This document shows positions 1-7,254 of a DNA stretch of 64,000 bases, one piece after another. The DNA comes from Sphingobacteriaceae bacterium (GTDB lineage: Bacteria; Bacteroidota; Bacteroidia; Sphingobacteriales; Sphingobacteriaceae), in NCBI GenBank assembly GCA_017745075.1, contig JAGIAD010000001.1:62001-126000 (forward strand), read 5' to 3'. A program made the position numbers and the translations under genes. The notes under the pieces are model-generated. The model had not been told where the DNA came from and did not search any database. It worked only from the letters and a program-made list of their open reading frames with translations. Position 1 is the stretch's first letter. Each line of letters begins with the position of its first letter.

Positions 1-1
1 C

Positions 2-259
2 AGGTTTAAAACTTTAAAAAATGCCTTTCTAAGTGCAAAGTCTAATTTTATCAAGACTTTGTTCATGTTAAAAAAACACTCTGCATTTATCCAGATCAAT
101 CCTACGGTTGTTATAGCAAAACAACATATCAAGAGTGTATTGGGCAACAAAGTATTGCTTTCTAGCGAAACATCCTTCACTGTTTCGGGTATTTATACAG
201 AACTTTTCGAAAACTTTCTCAAAAATAACCTGCTGCAGGAAAAATCCCGCCTGGCATGA
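2..259 (+). CDS. C-terminal end of a LytTR-like DNA-binding protein (partial)
   Basis: The reading frame is open from the left edge of the window to a TGA at 257-259, so the gene begins outside. The last 60 or so residues, with FIQINPTVVIAKQHIKSVLG followed by GNKVLLSS and a final YTELFENFL, resemble the C-terminal half of a LytTR domain, where a strand carrying FIRI/NKSxIVN is followed by a GN-V-L hairpin and a terminal helix. LytTR proteins are usually response regulators that bind DNA through this domain. Only the end is visible, so neither the receiver nor other domains can be checked. The call is an inference from pattern similarity and could be wrong. Confidence 0.4.
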   Translation, partial: RFKTLKNAFLSAKSNFIKTLFMLKKHSAFIQINPTVVIAKQHIKSVLGNKVLLSSETSFTVSGIYTELFENFLKNNLLQEKSRLA

Positions 260-376
260 TAATGTAGTCTTTAACGGCTTAAAATCGGTATCCCGAATCA
301 ATTTTTATCGCATTTTCAAAACAATACATTCCAAAAATTTGTATTAAGGTAATCTATTTGTTTTTATTTAATTGAT

Positions 377-748
377 TTGCCTGTTTTGAAAAGAGTGCTG
401 GTTGTGGATGATGATCCAGATATATTAGAAGTTTTCCAGAATGTATTAGAAACTGAATATTACCAGGTTTATCCGCTATTGTCGCCACGGTATATTTTTA
501 AAGCAATTGAAGATTTTGATCCCGATCTGATTATTCTAGACATTATGCTGAACGGAATGGACGGACGTGCGGTGTTCAATAAGTTAAGGCTAAATCCCGA
601 AACAGAGCGCATTCCCGTTATTATGGCATCGGCCAGGTATGACGAAAACTATATTTCATCGCAGAGCTACCATCCGGACGATTATTTAGAAAAGCCATTT
701 AACATTGCTCATTTACTTCAAAAAGTAAATGCTTTAACACAAAATTAA
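377..748 (+). CDS. Single-domain response regulator (receiver domain)
   Basis: A 123-residue protein made only of a CheY-like receiver domain. The acidic cluster DDDPD lies at residues 11-15, the predicted phospho-acceptor is Asp55 in LIILDIMLNGMDG, a Ser stands at 85 in the switch position (MASARYD), and the conserved Lys is Lys106 in YLEKPF. There is no output domain, so it probably works by protein contact or phosphotransfer. The start used is a TTG directly before CCTGTTTTGAAA; no ATG lies near the conserved first strand, so TTG is preferred. It ends 9 nt before the following outer-membrane protein gene, suggesting co-transcription. Its partner kinase is not in the window. Confidence 0.85.
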   Translation: MPVLKRVLVVDDDPDILEVFQNVLETEYYQVYPLLSPRYIFKAIEDFDPDLIILDIMLNGMDGRAVFNKLRLNPETERIPVIMASARYDENYISSQSYHPDDYLEKPFNIAHLLQKVNALTQN

Positions 749-757
749 AAATCAGAT

Positions 758-1384
758 ATGAAACTAAAATTACTAAGCTCTTTGGTGCTGTTATGTACAA
801 CAGTATCTCTAAAAGTATGGGCACAGAACAGACCCGATAAGCTCTATTCGATGAGTGGAATTGGCTTTGCATTCCCAATAGCCAAAACTTCCGATTATTT
901 TAAACCTAAGTTTTCTACTTCATTGGGCTTAAATCTGGGTTTGGGCGATGGGGGCCTATTTTTATATCCGAAAGCAAGCTTACATGCCTTTACCTTTAAC
1001 CAGATCAATCCAAATGAAGGTTACAGCTACACTTTACAGAAAGGAAGGGCAACCACTTACTTACTAAATGTAGCATTAGGATACCGTAAATTTGTAAATA
1101 AATGGGCTTTTTATGGTTTTGCTGGTGCCGGAGGCGGCTTTATTCTTACTCCCGAGGTTACTGTAAACAGCAACACCATGCAGGTTACGCAAGATAACAA
1201 ATCGAATGGTTTGGGCATTACCGAAGCCGGTGCAGGTATTGAATACAATCTTGGAGGTGCAAGTTTATTTGTAGAGACAAGTTATATGTATGGTTTTGGC
1301 AAAATACAAAACCGCACTTTCAATACCATTCCCATTGCAATTGGCATAAAACCTAACCTGAGCAAACTACTTCATAAGCGGTAG
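758..1384 (+). CDS. Exported outer-membrane beta-barrel protein, function unknown
   Basis: A 208-residue protein with a signal peptide (residues 1-22, ending VWAQ) followed by alternating hydrophobic/polar strands rich in Gly and aromatic residues, as in small outer-membrane beta-barrels (for example GIGFAFPIAKTSDYF, YGFAGAGGGFILTPEV, ASLFVETSYMYGFG). The pattern fits the OmpA/OmpW-like barrel group often annotated as outer membrane beta-barrel protein in Bacteroidota. No ligand or enzymatic motif is recognisable. It starts 9 nt after the response regulator and is probably in the same transcript. Confidence 0.65.
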   Translation: MKLKLLSSLVLLCTTVSLKVWAQNRPDKLYSMSGIGFAFPIAKTSDYFKPKFSTSLGLNLGLGDGGLFLYPKASLHAFTFNQINPNEGYSYTLQKGRATTYLLNVALGYRKFVNKWAFYGFAGAGGGFILTPEVTVNSNTMQVTQDNKSNGLGITEAGAGIEYNLGGASLFVETSYMYGFGKIQNRTFNTIPIAIGIKPNLSKLLHKR

Positions 1385-1458
1385 CTGCATACAAAATACA
1401 GTGGCGGCTACGTTAAATAGGTAACTGCTTTTTTATGCTAAAGAAATCATCAAAATAA

Positions 1459-1489
1459 TTTTTATACTAATTATTTTAGCATAGATTTG
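1459..1489 (+). promoter_or_regulatory. Candidate Bacteroidota promoter of the exonuclease gene
   Basis: TAGATTTG at 1482-1489 matches the -7 box TAnnTTTG exactly. A TTTT at 1459-1462 stands 19 nt upstream in place of the -33 TTTG. The ATG at 1507 follows 17 nt after the box. Confidence 0.5.
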
Positions 1490-1506
1490 CATTTCAGTTT
1501 AATTTA

Positions 1507-2880
1507 ATGTTATACGCAGTAGTAGATATCGAAACCACTGGTGGTCATGCCTCGGCAAATGGCATTACCGAAGTTGCCATTAATATCCACGATGGCAATC
1601 AGATTGTTGAATCTTATACTACTCTCATTAATCCGAAGCAGCCTGTACCCATTCACATTACAGCGCTTACTGGTATTGATAATAACATGCTACAGGATGC
1701 GCCAACCTTTGATGACGTTGCTTTACAGATTTATGAATTATTAAACGATAAAATTTTTGTAGCCCATAATGTAAACTTCGATTATTCTTTTTTGAAGCAT
1801 CATTTGGCAGTTGCAGGATACGATTTACAATGCAGAAAACTGTGTACTGTACGATTAAGCAGAAAATTAATTCCCGGCAGACCTTCCTATAGTTTAGGAA
1901 AACTTTGTACCGCTTTGCAGATCCCGATTCAAAATCGGCATCGGGCAGCAGGAGATGCAGATGCTACAAGTATCCTTTTCAATTTATTACAGGAACATGA
2001 TAAAAAAGGTATAATAGCAGAAATGCTAAAAAAAACCTCAAAAGAACAGGTTTTACCGCCACATTTGGATAAAACTTCAATCTTAAGATTACCCAATCAA
2101 CCGGGGGTTTATTATTTTAAAGATAGTAAAGGCAAAATTGTTTATGTGGGCAAAGCCAAAAACCTTAAAAAACGTGTAACCAGTCACTTTACAGGGAATA
2201 CGCCAAACCGTCAACGGCAAGAGTTTTTGCGTACCATACATCATGTAGATTTTGTAGTATGTGGCACCGAGTTAATGGCTTTAATTTTAGAGGCAAATGA
2301 AATTAAACGTCTTTGGCCTGAAAATAACAGGGCAATGAAACGTTATGAACATAGGTATGACCTGTATGTTTTTGAAGACCAGAACGGATACCTGCGTTTA
2401 GCGATTGATAAGCATAAAAAGAACAATAACGCCATACAGAGTTTTAACAGTTTACTGGAAGGTTATAACTTTTTAACCCAGTTAATTGATAAGTACCAGC
2501 TCTGCGCCAGGCTTTGTTATCTCCAAAAAGCAGCAACAAAATGTTATGCGCACGAAAACGGACAGTGTTTTGGTGCATGCAGCGGAATAGAAACCGTTAC
2601 TGTTTACAACAAAAAGTTAAATGCAGCATTAAATGATATTCAAAACCAGCAACCAAGTTTTGCATTGGTTGATCAGGGAAGAAAAGAAGAAGAATTTAGC
2701 TGCCTGGTTGTTGAAAACGGAAAATTTTATGGAATGGGGTATTTTACAGATAGAAATTATCTCCTGGATGGTTTAGCCCCCATCAAGAAGGATTTATCTA
2801 TCTATCAGTCCAATAGCTATATTTTAAATCTGATTTTAAATTATGCTGAGCAGCACCCGCATAAATTGTATAAATTATAG
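1507..2880 (+). CDS. Exonuclease (DnaQ-like) / GIY-YIG nuclease fusion
   Basis: A 457-residue two-domain nuclease. Residues 1-170 are a DEDD 3'-5' exonuclease like the DNA polymerase III epsilon subunit: VDIETTGG (Asp7, Glu9), VAHNVNFDYSFL, and HRAAGDADAT. Residues of about 198-275 are a GIY-YIG endonuclease domain (GVYYFKDSKGKIVYVGKAKN, then Arg in KKRVTSHF), related to the N-terminal part of UvrC and to Cho. The remaining 180 residues have Cys residues (LCARLCYLQKAATKCYAHENGQCFGAC) that may form a metal site or disulfides. Such exonuclease-UvrC-N fusions are widespread in Bacteroidota and are presumed to act in DNA repair. Nothing else in the excision repair pathway is adjacent. Confidence 0.85.
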   Translation: MLYAVVDIETTGGHASANGITEVAINIHDGNQIVESYTTLINPKQPVPIHITALTGIDNNMLQDAPTFDDVALQIYELLNDKIFVAHNVNFDYSFLKHHLAVAGYDLQCRKLCTVRLSRKLIPGRPSYSLGKLCTALQIPIQNRHRAAGDADATSILFNLLQEHDKKGIIAEMLKKTSKEQVLPPHLDKTSILRLPNQPGVYYFKDSKGKIVYVGKAKNLKKRVTSHFTGNTPNRQRQEFLRTIHHVDFVVCGTELMALILEANEIKRLWPENNRAMKRYEHRYDLYVFEDQNGYLRLAIDKHKKNNNAIQSFNSLLEGYNFLTQLIDKYQLCARLCYLQKAATKCYAHENGQCFGACSGIETVTVYNKKLNAALNDIQNQQPSFALVDQGRKEEEFSCLVVENGKFYGMGYFTDRNYLLDGLAPIKKDLSIYQSNSYILNLILNYAEQHPHKLYKL

Positions 2881-3088
2881 AAATTAAATACTATTGCCAG
2901 TCCTGATTAGGTAGTCGACATTCTCAACCAGATCAATAAAGACAATCTGTTGAAGCCTATGTTTTACCAATATCAATTTCACATTATTTTTTTATAATCG
3001 TCTTAAATGCCCCTGCAATTTTTCCTTTTTGACAAGGATAAGTCCATTATCTGTTGCCTATCTTTACTCAAAACAAGATATAAACGTT

Positions 3089-3505
3089 ATGACAAAATCA
3101 CTTTGGATAAATCTCCCGGTAAAAGACATCAATAAATCTAAAGCATTCTTTACAGCAATTGGTTTTACCCTCAACCTGCAGTATGGCGCCCGGGAAGATT
3201 CAGCATGTTTTTTAGTAGGTGAAAGTAATTTAGCCATTATGCTTTTTGAAGAAGCATTGTACGAGGGGTTTGCAGGAACCAGCATTGCCAATAAACGCAA
3301 TGGCGGCGAAGTATTATTCTCCTTTGATGCAGAAAGTCCGGAAGAAGTAGATGAACTTGCCAAAAAAGTTGTAGCTGCAGGCGGCACACTTTATGGCGAA
3401 CCTGGCTACAAAGAAGGCTGGATGTATGGTTGTGGTTTTGTTGATCTGGATGGTCAAAGATGGAGTATTCTTTATATGGATATGAGCAAAATGCCCCTGG
3501 GTTAG
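3089..3505 (+). CDS. VOC family protein (glyoxalase/extradiol dioxygenase fold)
   Basis: A 138-residue protein with the paired beta-alpha-beta-beta-beta modules of the vicinal oxygen chelate superfamily: LWINLPVKDINKSKAFFTAI at the start, a central FSFDAESPEEVDELAKKVVAAGG, and the closing GWMYGCGFVDLDGQRWSILY. The family includes glyoxalases, resistance proteins and many proteins of unknown substrate; no specific metal triad can be assigned with confidence. A longer frame is open from 3029, but the ATG at 3089 starts exactly at the conserved first strand and is preferred. It precedes the ArsR gene on the same strand, separated by that gene's own promoter. Confidence 0.8.
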   Translation: MTKSLWINLPVKDINKSKAFFTAIGFTLNLQYGAREDSACFLVGESNLAIMLFEEALYEGFAGTSIANKRNGGEVLFSFDAESPEEVDELAKKVVAAGGTLYGEPGYKEGWMYGCGFVDLDGQRWSILYMDMSKMPLG

Positions 3506-3535
3506 TTTTTTTAAAAAACAAAAAATAAATTAAAA

Positions 3536-3567
3536 TTTGCGTAAGCGATTACTTACATTTATATTTG
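3536..3567 (+). promoter_or_regulatory. Promoter of the ArsR-AHSA1 operon
   Basis: TTTG at 3536-3539 and TATATTTG at 3560-3567, 20 nt apart, match the Bacteroidota -33/-7 consensus (TTTG, TAnnTTTG). The ATG of the ArsR gene lies at 3594. Confidence 0.65.
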
Positions 3568-3582
3568 TAAGCAATTACTTAC
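3541..3582 (+). promoter_or_regulatory. Two-copy operator for the ArsR-type regulator
   Basis: GTAAGCGATTACTTAC (3541-3556) and GTAAGCAATTACTTAC (3567-3582) are 16-bp imperfect palindromes differing at one position, 26 bp apart. The first fills the spacer between the promoter boxes; the second begins at the last base of the -7 box and covers the expected transcription start. That layout fits repression by the protein encoded immediately downstream. Confidence 0.6.
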
Positions 3583-3593
3583 GCAATTATTTT

Positions 3594-3917
3594 ATGAGAA
3601 GAGATGTATTTCAAGCCATTGCCGATCCTACCCGACGGGAAATTATCGGCCTCATTGCCCATAAAACCTTAAACCTGAATGCTATTGCTGAAAACTTTGA
3701 AATGAGCAGACCTGCTATTTCGCAACATATTAAAATTTTAACAGAATGCGGCTTAGTTGAAATGAAACAACAAGGCCGGGACAGATATTGTTATGTCCGG
3801 TTTCAAAAACTGGCAGAAGTAGCCCAATGGATAGAACAATACCGTTCTTTCTGGACGGAAAAATTAGACGCCTTAGCCTTACATCTTTCAAAAGAACAGC
3901 AATCTGAACAAGAATAA
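3594..3917 (+). CDS. ArsR-family winged-helix transcriptional regulator
   Basis: A 107-residue winged-helix repressor: MRRDVFQAIADPTRREIIGL opens the domain, the recognition helix is in MSRPAISQHIKILTECGLV, and the wing is KQQGRDRYCYVRF. No CxC metal-binding motif is present, so it belongs to the metal-independent ArsR branch typically paired with AHSA1/SRPBCC proteins. A longer frame upstream (from 3537) would place coding sequence over the promoter, so the ATG at 3594 is used. The gene is followed 25 nt later by the AHSA1 protein and is probably autoregulated through the repeats at 3541-3582. Confidence 0.85.
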   Translation: MRRDVFQAIADPTRREIIGLIAHKTLNLNAIAENFEMSRPAISQHIKILTECGLVEMKQQGRDRYCYVRFQKLAEVAQWIEQYRSFWTEKLDALALHLSKEQQSEQE

Positions 3918-3942
3918 AATTTAAACTAAAACCAAAATAAAA

Positions 3943-4377
3943 ATGGAAAACGAACCAGTTATTGTAGAAAGGCTATACAATGCCCCTATCGGAAAAGTAT
4001 GGAAAGCATTAACCGATAATAATGAAATTAAACAATGGTATTTTCAGCTGGCAGATTTTAAGCCCGAAGTTGGCTTTAAATTCGAATTTACCGGTGGCCC
4101 TGACGATGGTCCGCAATACCTGCATTTATGCGAAGTAACCGAAATTATTGAAGGCAAAAAGCTGGCTTACAGCTGGCGTTACGACGGTTATCCGGGTAAT
4201 TCGGTTGTAAGCTGGGAATTATTCGAACAGGGAGATAAAACCTTGTTAAAATTAACACATGTAGGTTTAGAAAGTTTTGCTTCTAATGGGGCTGATTTTG
4301 CTAAAACCAGCTTCAATGGTGGCTGGAACTACTTTGTTAACGATGCACTTAAAAATTACCTTGAACCAGCGGCTTAA
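3943..4377 (+). CDS. SRPBCC / AHSA1-domain protein
   Basis: A 144-residue START-like (Aha1 C-terminal domain) protein: VERLYNAPIGKVWKALTD, then NEIKQWYF, FKFEFTGGPDDG, KLAYSWRYDGYPG and the terminal helix GGWNYFVNDALKNYLE. The helix-grip fold holds a hydrophobic cavity; the ligand is unknown. ArsR-AHSA1 gene pairs are common in many bacteria, where the ArsR protein controls the pair. It converges with bioA across a short hairpin. Confidence 0.85.
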   Translation: MENEPVIVERLYNAPIGKVWKALTDNNEIKQWYFQLADFKPEVGFKFEFTGGPDDGPQYLHLCEVTEIIEGKKLAYSWRYDGYPGNSVVSWELFEQGDKTLLKLTHVGLESFASNGADFAKTSFNGGWNYFVNDALKNYLEPAA

Positions 4378-4390
4378 TAAAGCAAATTTA

Positions 4391-4412
4391 CCGGGCGCAG
4401 TTATGCGTCCGG
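4391..4412. terminator. Hairpin between convergent AHSA1 and bioA genes
   Basis: CCGGGCGCA and TGCGTCCGG pair as a 9-bp stem (one G-T) around a GTTA loop in the 44-bp gap between convergent genes. There is no T-run, so termination is inferred from position only. Confidence 0.35.
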
Positions 4413-4421
4413 CTATTGAAA

Positions 4422-5711
4422 TTAAACCTCTTCTAAAGCTTGTTTTATCGCACCGTAAATATAATCAAGGTCAGCATCACTGATTATGTAAGGCGGCAAA
4501 ATATAAATGATATTGCCTAATGGCCTTAGTATAATGCCTTTTTCCAGGAAATAGCTGTACAGCAGGTTACGCAGGTTACTCAGGTAAGAGGTTTCGTTAC
4601 CCGTTTCCCACTCAATAGCAATGATGGTACCGGTTTGCCTAATGGCTTTAACCTTTGCATGTGCTTTTATTTCATGCAAAAATACCGCATGTTTAGCCTC
4701 TATCCGTTTAATATTGGCTAGAGTTTCAGGCTGCAATAAAATATCAAGACTGGCCAGCGAAGCTACACAAGCTATCGGGTTGGCTGTAAATGAATGTCCG
4801 TGGTAAAGTGTCTTTAATTTATCCTCGCTTAAAAAAGCTTCGAATATTTCATCGGTACAGGTTGTGATCCCCAAAGGCATTGTACCACCGGTTAAACCCT
4901 TACTTAAACAAATAATATCGGGTTTATGGTTCAGCTTTTCACAGGCAAAATAAGTGCCTGTACGGCCAAAACCCGTCATTACTTCATCGGCAATAATTAA
5001 TATCCCGGCTTTTCTGCAGGCTGCTATCAGTTCATCGAGGTATTTCGCCTCGTACATCAGCATACCGCCCGAGCCTAAAATAAGTGGCTCGAAGATAAAA
5101 CAAGCAGTGTCTGTTAGATTCAAGATATGCGCTACAAGAGCTGAAATATTGTCTTCATTAGGCAGGTCTATAAAATCAACATCAAACAACAGACTGTTAA
5201 AGGCATCGGTAAAAATACTGCGCCCGCTAACCGACATGGCCCCAAAAGTATCGCCGTGGTAGGCATTTTTAAAGGCCAGGATACGGGTTTTAGGCTTACC
5301 TTTATTGTCCCAATATTGCAAACACATTTTCAGTGCCACTTCTACAGCTGTAGAACCATTATCTGTATAAAAAACTTTCTCCTGCTTACCCGGCAAAACT
5401 GGTAAAAGTCTTTCAGCCAGTAAAACAGCCGGCTCGTGTGTAAAACCGGCAAAAATTACATGCTCAAGTACATTCAGCTGTTCAGCTACCTTTTGCGCGA
5501 TGTAAGGATGTGCATGTCCGTGAATATTAACCCACCATGAAGAAACTGCATCGATATATTTTTTGCCATCCTCGTCAAAAATATAAACGCCCTCCCCTCT
5601 CACAATCGGAATGTGCGGCAAAGCGTTTTTCATTTGGGTATAAGGATGCCAGATTACCTTTTTATCGCGTTCAGTTAAGTTTGGAGTTTGGAGTTTGGAG
5701 GTCTCAGACAT
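4422..5711 (-). CDS. bioA: Adenosylmethionine-8-amino-7-oxononanoate aminotransferase
   Basis: A 429-residue class III, PLP-dependent aminotransferase that converts KAPA to DAPA with S-adenosylmethionine as amino donor in biotin synthesis. Visible hallmarks are the substrate-site VIWHPYTQM, SSWWVNIHGHAHP, the cofactor-binding NGSTAVEVALKM, YHGDTFGAMSVSG, the Asp of IIADEVMTGFGRTG and the PLP lysine Lys271 in CLSKGLTGG. Length is normal for the family. The first 11 residues (MSETSKLQTPN) are outside the usual BioA start and are encoded by a GTTTGGA heptamer repeat. It is the last gene of a CDF-NUDIX-bioA run; no other biotin gene is in the window. Confidence 0.95.
   Translation of the reverse strand: MSETSKLQTPNLTERDKKVIWHPYTQMKNALPHIPIVRGEGVYIFDEDGKKYIDAVSSWWVNIHGHAHPYIAQKVAEQLNVLEHVIFAGFTHEPAVLLAERLLPVLPGKQEKVFYTDNGSTAVEVALKMCLQYWDNKGKPKTRILAFKNAYHGDTFGAMSVSGRSIFTDAFNSLLFDVDFIDLPNEDNISALVAHILNLTDTACFIFEPLILGSGGMLMYEAKYLDELIAACRKAGILIIADEVMTGFGRTGTYFACEKLNHKPDIICLSKGLTGGTMPLGITTCTDEIFEAFLSEDKLKTLYHGHSFTANPIACVASLASLDILLQPETLANIKRIEAKHAVFLHEIKAHAKVKAIRQTGTIIAIEWETGNETSYLSNLRNLLYSYFLEKGIILRPLGNIIYILPPYIISDADLDYIYGAIKQALEEV
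5679..5699. repeat. Three tandem GTTTGGA heptamers inside the bioA start
   Basis: GTTTGGA occurs three times head to tail at 5679-5685, 5686-5692 and 5693-5699. On the bioA strand this encodes part of its extra N-terminal residues KLQTPN. Confidence 0.85.
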
Positions 5712-5717
5712 AAAAAT

Positions 5718-6170
5718 TTACAATTTAACTGAATATTGATCTTTTAAAAGCTGTGCCACAGTTTTATCTGTTTTGAAGGTAATTTCATCAATAACCAGAT
5801 CCTGAATTTTAACCCGCCTGAATGCCTGAAGAATTTCGCCTTCCCCGTCGAAATCGTAAATTTTATCTTTAAATGCCAGTTTCAGTGGAGCTTTTTCTTT
5901 AACCAGATAATAGACACTAATGACCTGACTATCGTTAAATGACGATTTTTCGTAAAAATCTGTGGTGTAAAAATGCGATAAAACCTCTATTTCTGCTTCA
6001 CATTCCTCCACAAATTCGCGTTTTAATCCATCAATCAGGCCTTCGCCCAATTCTAAACCGCCACCTGGAAATTTACTAAAACGGAAACCATACTCTTCTT
6101 CATCACTCACCAAAACCTCGTTATTTTGATTAATTAAGAGTCCGTACACACGAACATTAAAGTAGCTCAT
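5718..6170 (-). CDS. NUDIX hydrolase
   Basis: A 150-residue NUDIX-fold protein. The NUDIX box is visible as GGGLELGEGLIDGLKREFVE followed by ECEAEIE, giving the metal-binding REfvEE core. Such enzymes cleave a nucleoside diphosphate linked to another group; the substrate cannot be read from the sequence. Its start overlaps the end of the CDF transporter gene by 14 bp and its end is 6 nt before bioA, so the three genes form one operon. Confidence 0.85.
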   Translation of the reverse strand: MSYFNVRVYGLLINQNNEVLVSDEEEYGFRFSKFPGGGLELGEGLIDGLKREFVEECEAEIEVLSHFYTTDFYEKSSFNDSQVISVYYLVKEKAPLKLAFKDKIYDFDGEGEILQAFRRVKIQDLVIDEITFKTDKTVAQLLKDQYSVKL

Positions 6171-7143
6171 TTTCGAAATGCTTTTTATTTTTAGTTACAA
6201 TTTCAGGTGTCCAGATAATTTCTTTTTTAAATGCCTCCGATCGTACAGGGCATTCGCTCATATGGCAATAGTGGCAACATTTGGGCAAACACGGATCAGC
6301 ATGAATAAAAAGCTCAGCCTTGCGTACACCATTTGTATTAATCAATTCATCTATCTGCGAAATTTCGCGGTGAACTTTATTTAAATCGAAATAATAAGGT
6401 AATGTTACATGGCAATCGATATGAAATTCCGGACCATATTGCTGTGTACGCAGGTTGTGTACATCGATCCAGGGGTTATGACGGTTCTTCTGCAAAACTT
6501 CTACCACTTCTTCTACCAGGGTAAAATCGCTTTCATCCATTAAGCCGCCAACAGAACCACGTGTAAGTTTATACCCTGAATAAACGATATAGAAACCCAC
6601 CAGAACAGAAAGCAAACTATCCAGCCAAATTATATTTGTTAGCTGGATTAAGATCAAACCTGCCACAATGGCTATACTGGTATATGTATCGGTAAGTAAA
6701 TGCCGGCCATCAGCCTGCAAGGTGATCGAATGCTGATCTTTACCTACATTAATGAGGTATAGGCCCACAATCATGTTAATTAGCCCCGTAATACCAATAA
6801 TTAACGTTCCCTCAAGCAATTGCCCTACAGCATGCGGGTAAATGAGGTTATAAGAAGATTTGAAGATAATGATAATACCGGCAATGAGGATGAGTATTCC
6901 TTCAACAAATGCCGAGAAAAACTCTACCTTACCATGTCCATAGGGATGGTTTTCATCTCTTGGCTGGGTACTGAGGTAAATACTATAAAAGGCAAAGCTA
7001 CCCGCAATTACATTTACGATACTCTCTGCTGCATCTGTTAAAATGGAGTTGGATCCTGTAATAAAATAAGCTACAAACTTGGCCAGCATCAATAAAATGC
7101 TCACAACCAACGACAATATAATTGCTCTCTTCTTTACTGACAC
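6157..7143 (-). CDS. Cation diffusion facilitator family transporter
   Basis: A 328-residue CDF (ZT_dimer) protein. About six hydrophobic helices cover residues 8-195, including LTDAAESIVNVIAG with an Asp in the metal-site helix and the cytosolic loop HPYGHGKVEFFSA that marks the family. The C-terminal domain (210-290) carries HNLRTQQYGPEFHIDCHVTL. The tail has a dense Cys/His cluster, HADPCLPKCCHYCHMSECP, likely a metal-binding site. CDF proteins export divalent metals (Zn, Mn, Fe, Co) in exchange for protons; the metal here is unknown. First gene of the operon with a NUDIX hydrolase and bioA. Confidence 0.9.
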   Translation of the reverse strand: MSVKKRAIILSLVVSILLMLAKFVAYFITGSNSILTDAAESIVNVIAGSFAFYSIYLSTQPRDENHPYGHGKVEFFSAFVEGILILIAGIIIIFKSSYNLIYPHAVGQLLEGTLIIGITGLINMIVGLYLINVGKDQHSITLQADGRHLLTDTYTSIAIVAGLILIQLTNIIWLDSLLSVLVGFYIVYSGYKLTRGSVGGLMDESDFTLVEEVVEVLQKNRHNPWIDVHNLRTQQYGPEFHIDCHVTLPYYFDLNKVHREISQIDELINTNGVRKAELFIHADPCLPKCCHYCHMSECPVRSEAFKKEIIWTPEIVTKNKKHFENELL

Positions 7144-7228
7144 CGTGCTTTTTTTACAAAAGTACGCTTATCGACCAAATTAAATGAGAAAAATATCGGT
7201 TTTTTAGTGCAGAATAATATTTGGTTTA

Positions 7229-7236
7229 TATATTTG
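7229..7236 (+). promoter_or_regulatory. Candidate -7 box of the aminotransferase gene
   Basis: TATATTTG matches TAnnTTTG exactly and lies 18 nt before the ATG at 7255. No clear TTTG is found at the -33 position. Confidence 0.4.
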
Positions 7237-7254
7237 CGCTCAAAGTAATTAACC

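Noticed and set aside
3237..3521. 94-residue frame antisense to the VOC gene
   Set aside because: Overlaps a well supported VOC gene on the other strand and shows no family pattern.
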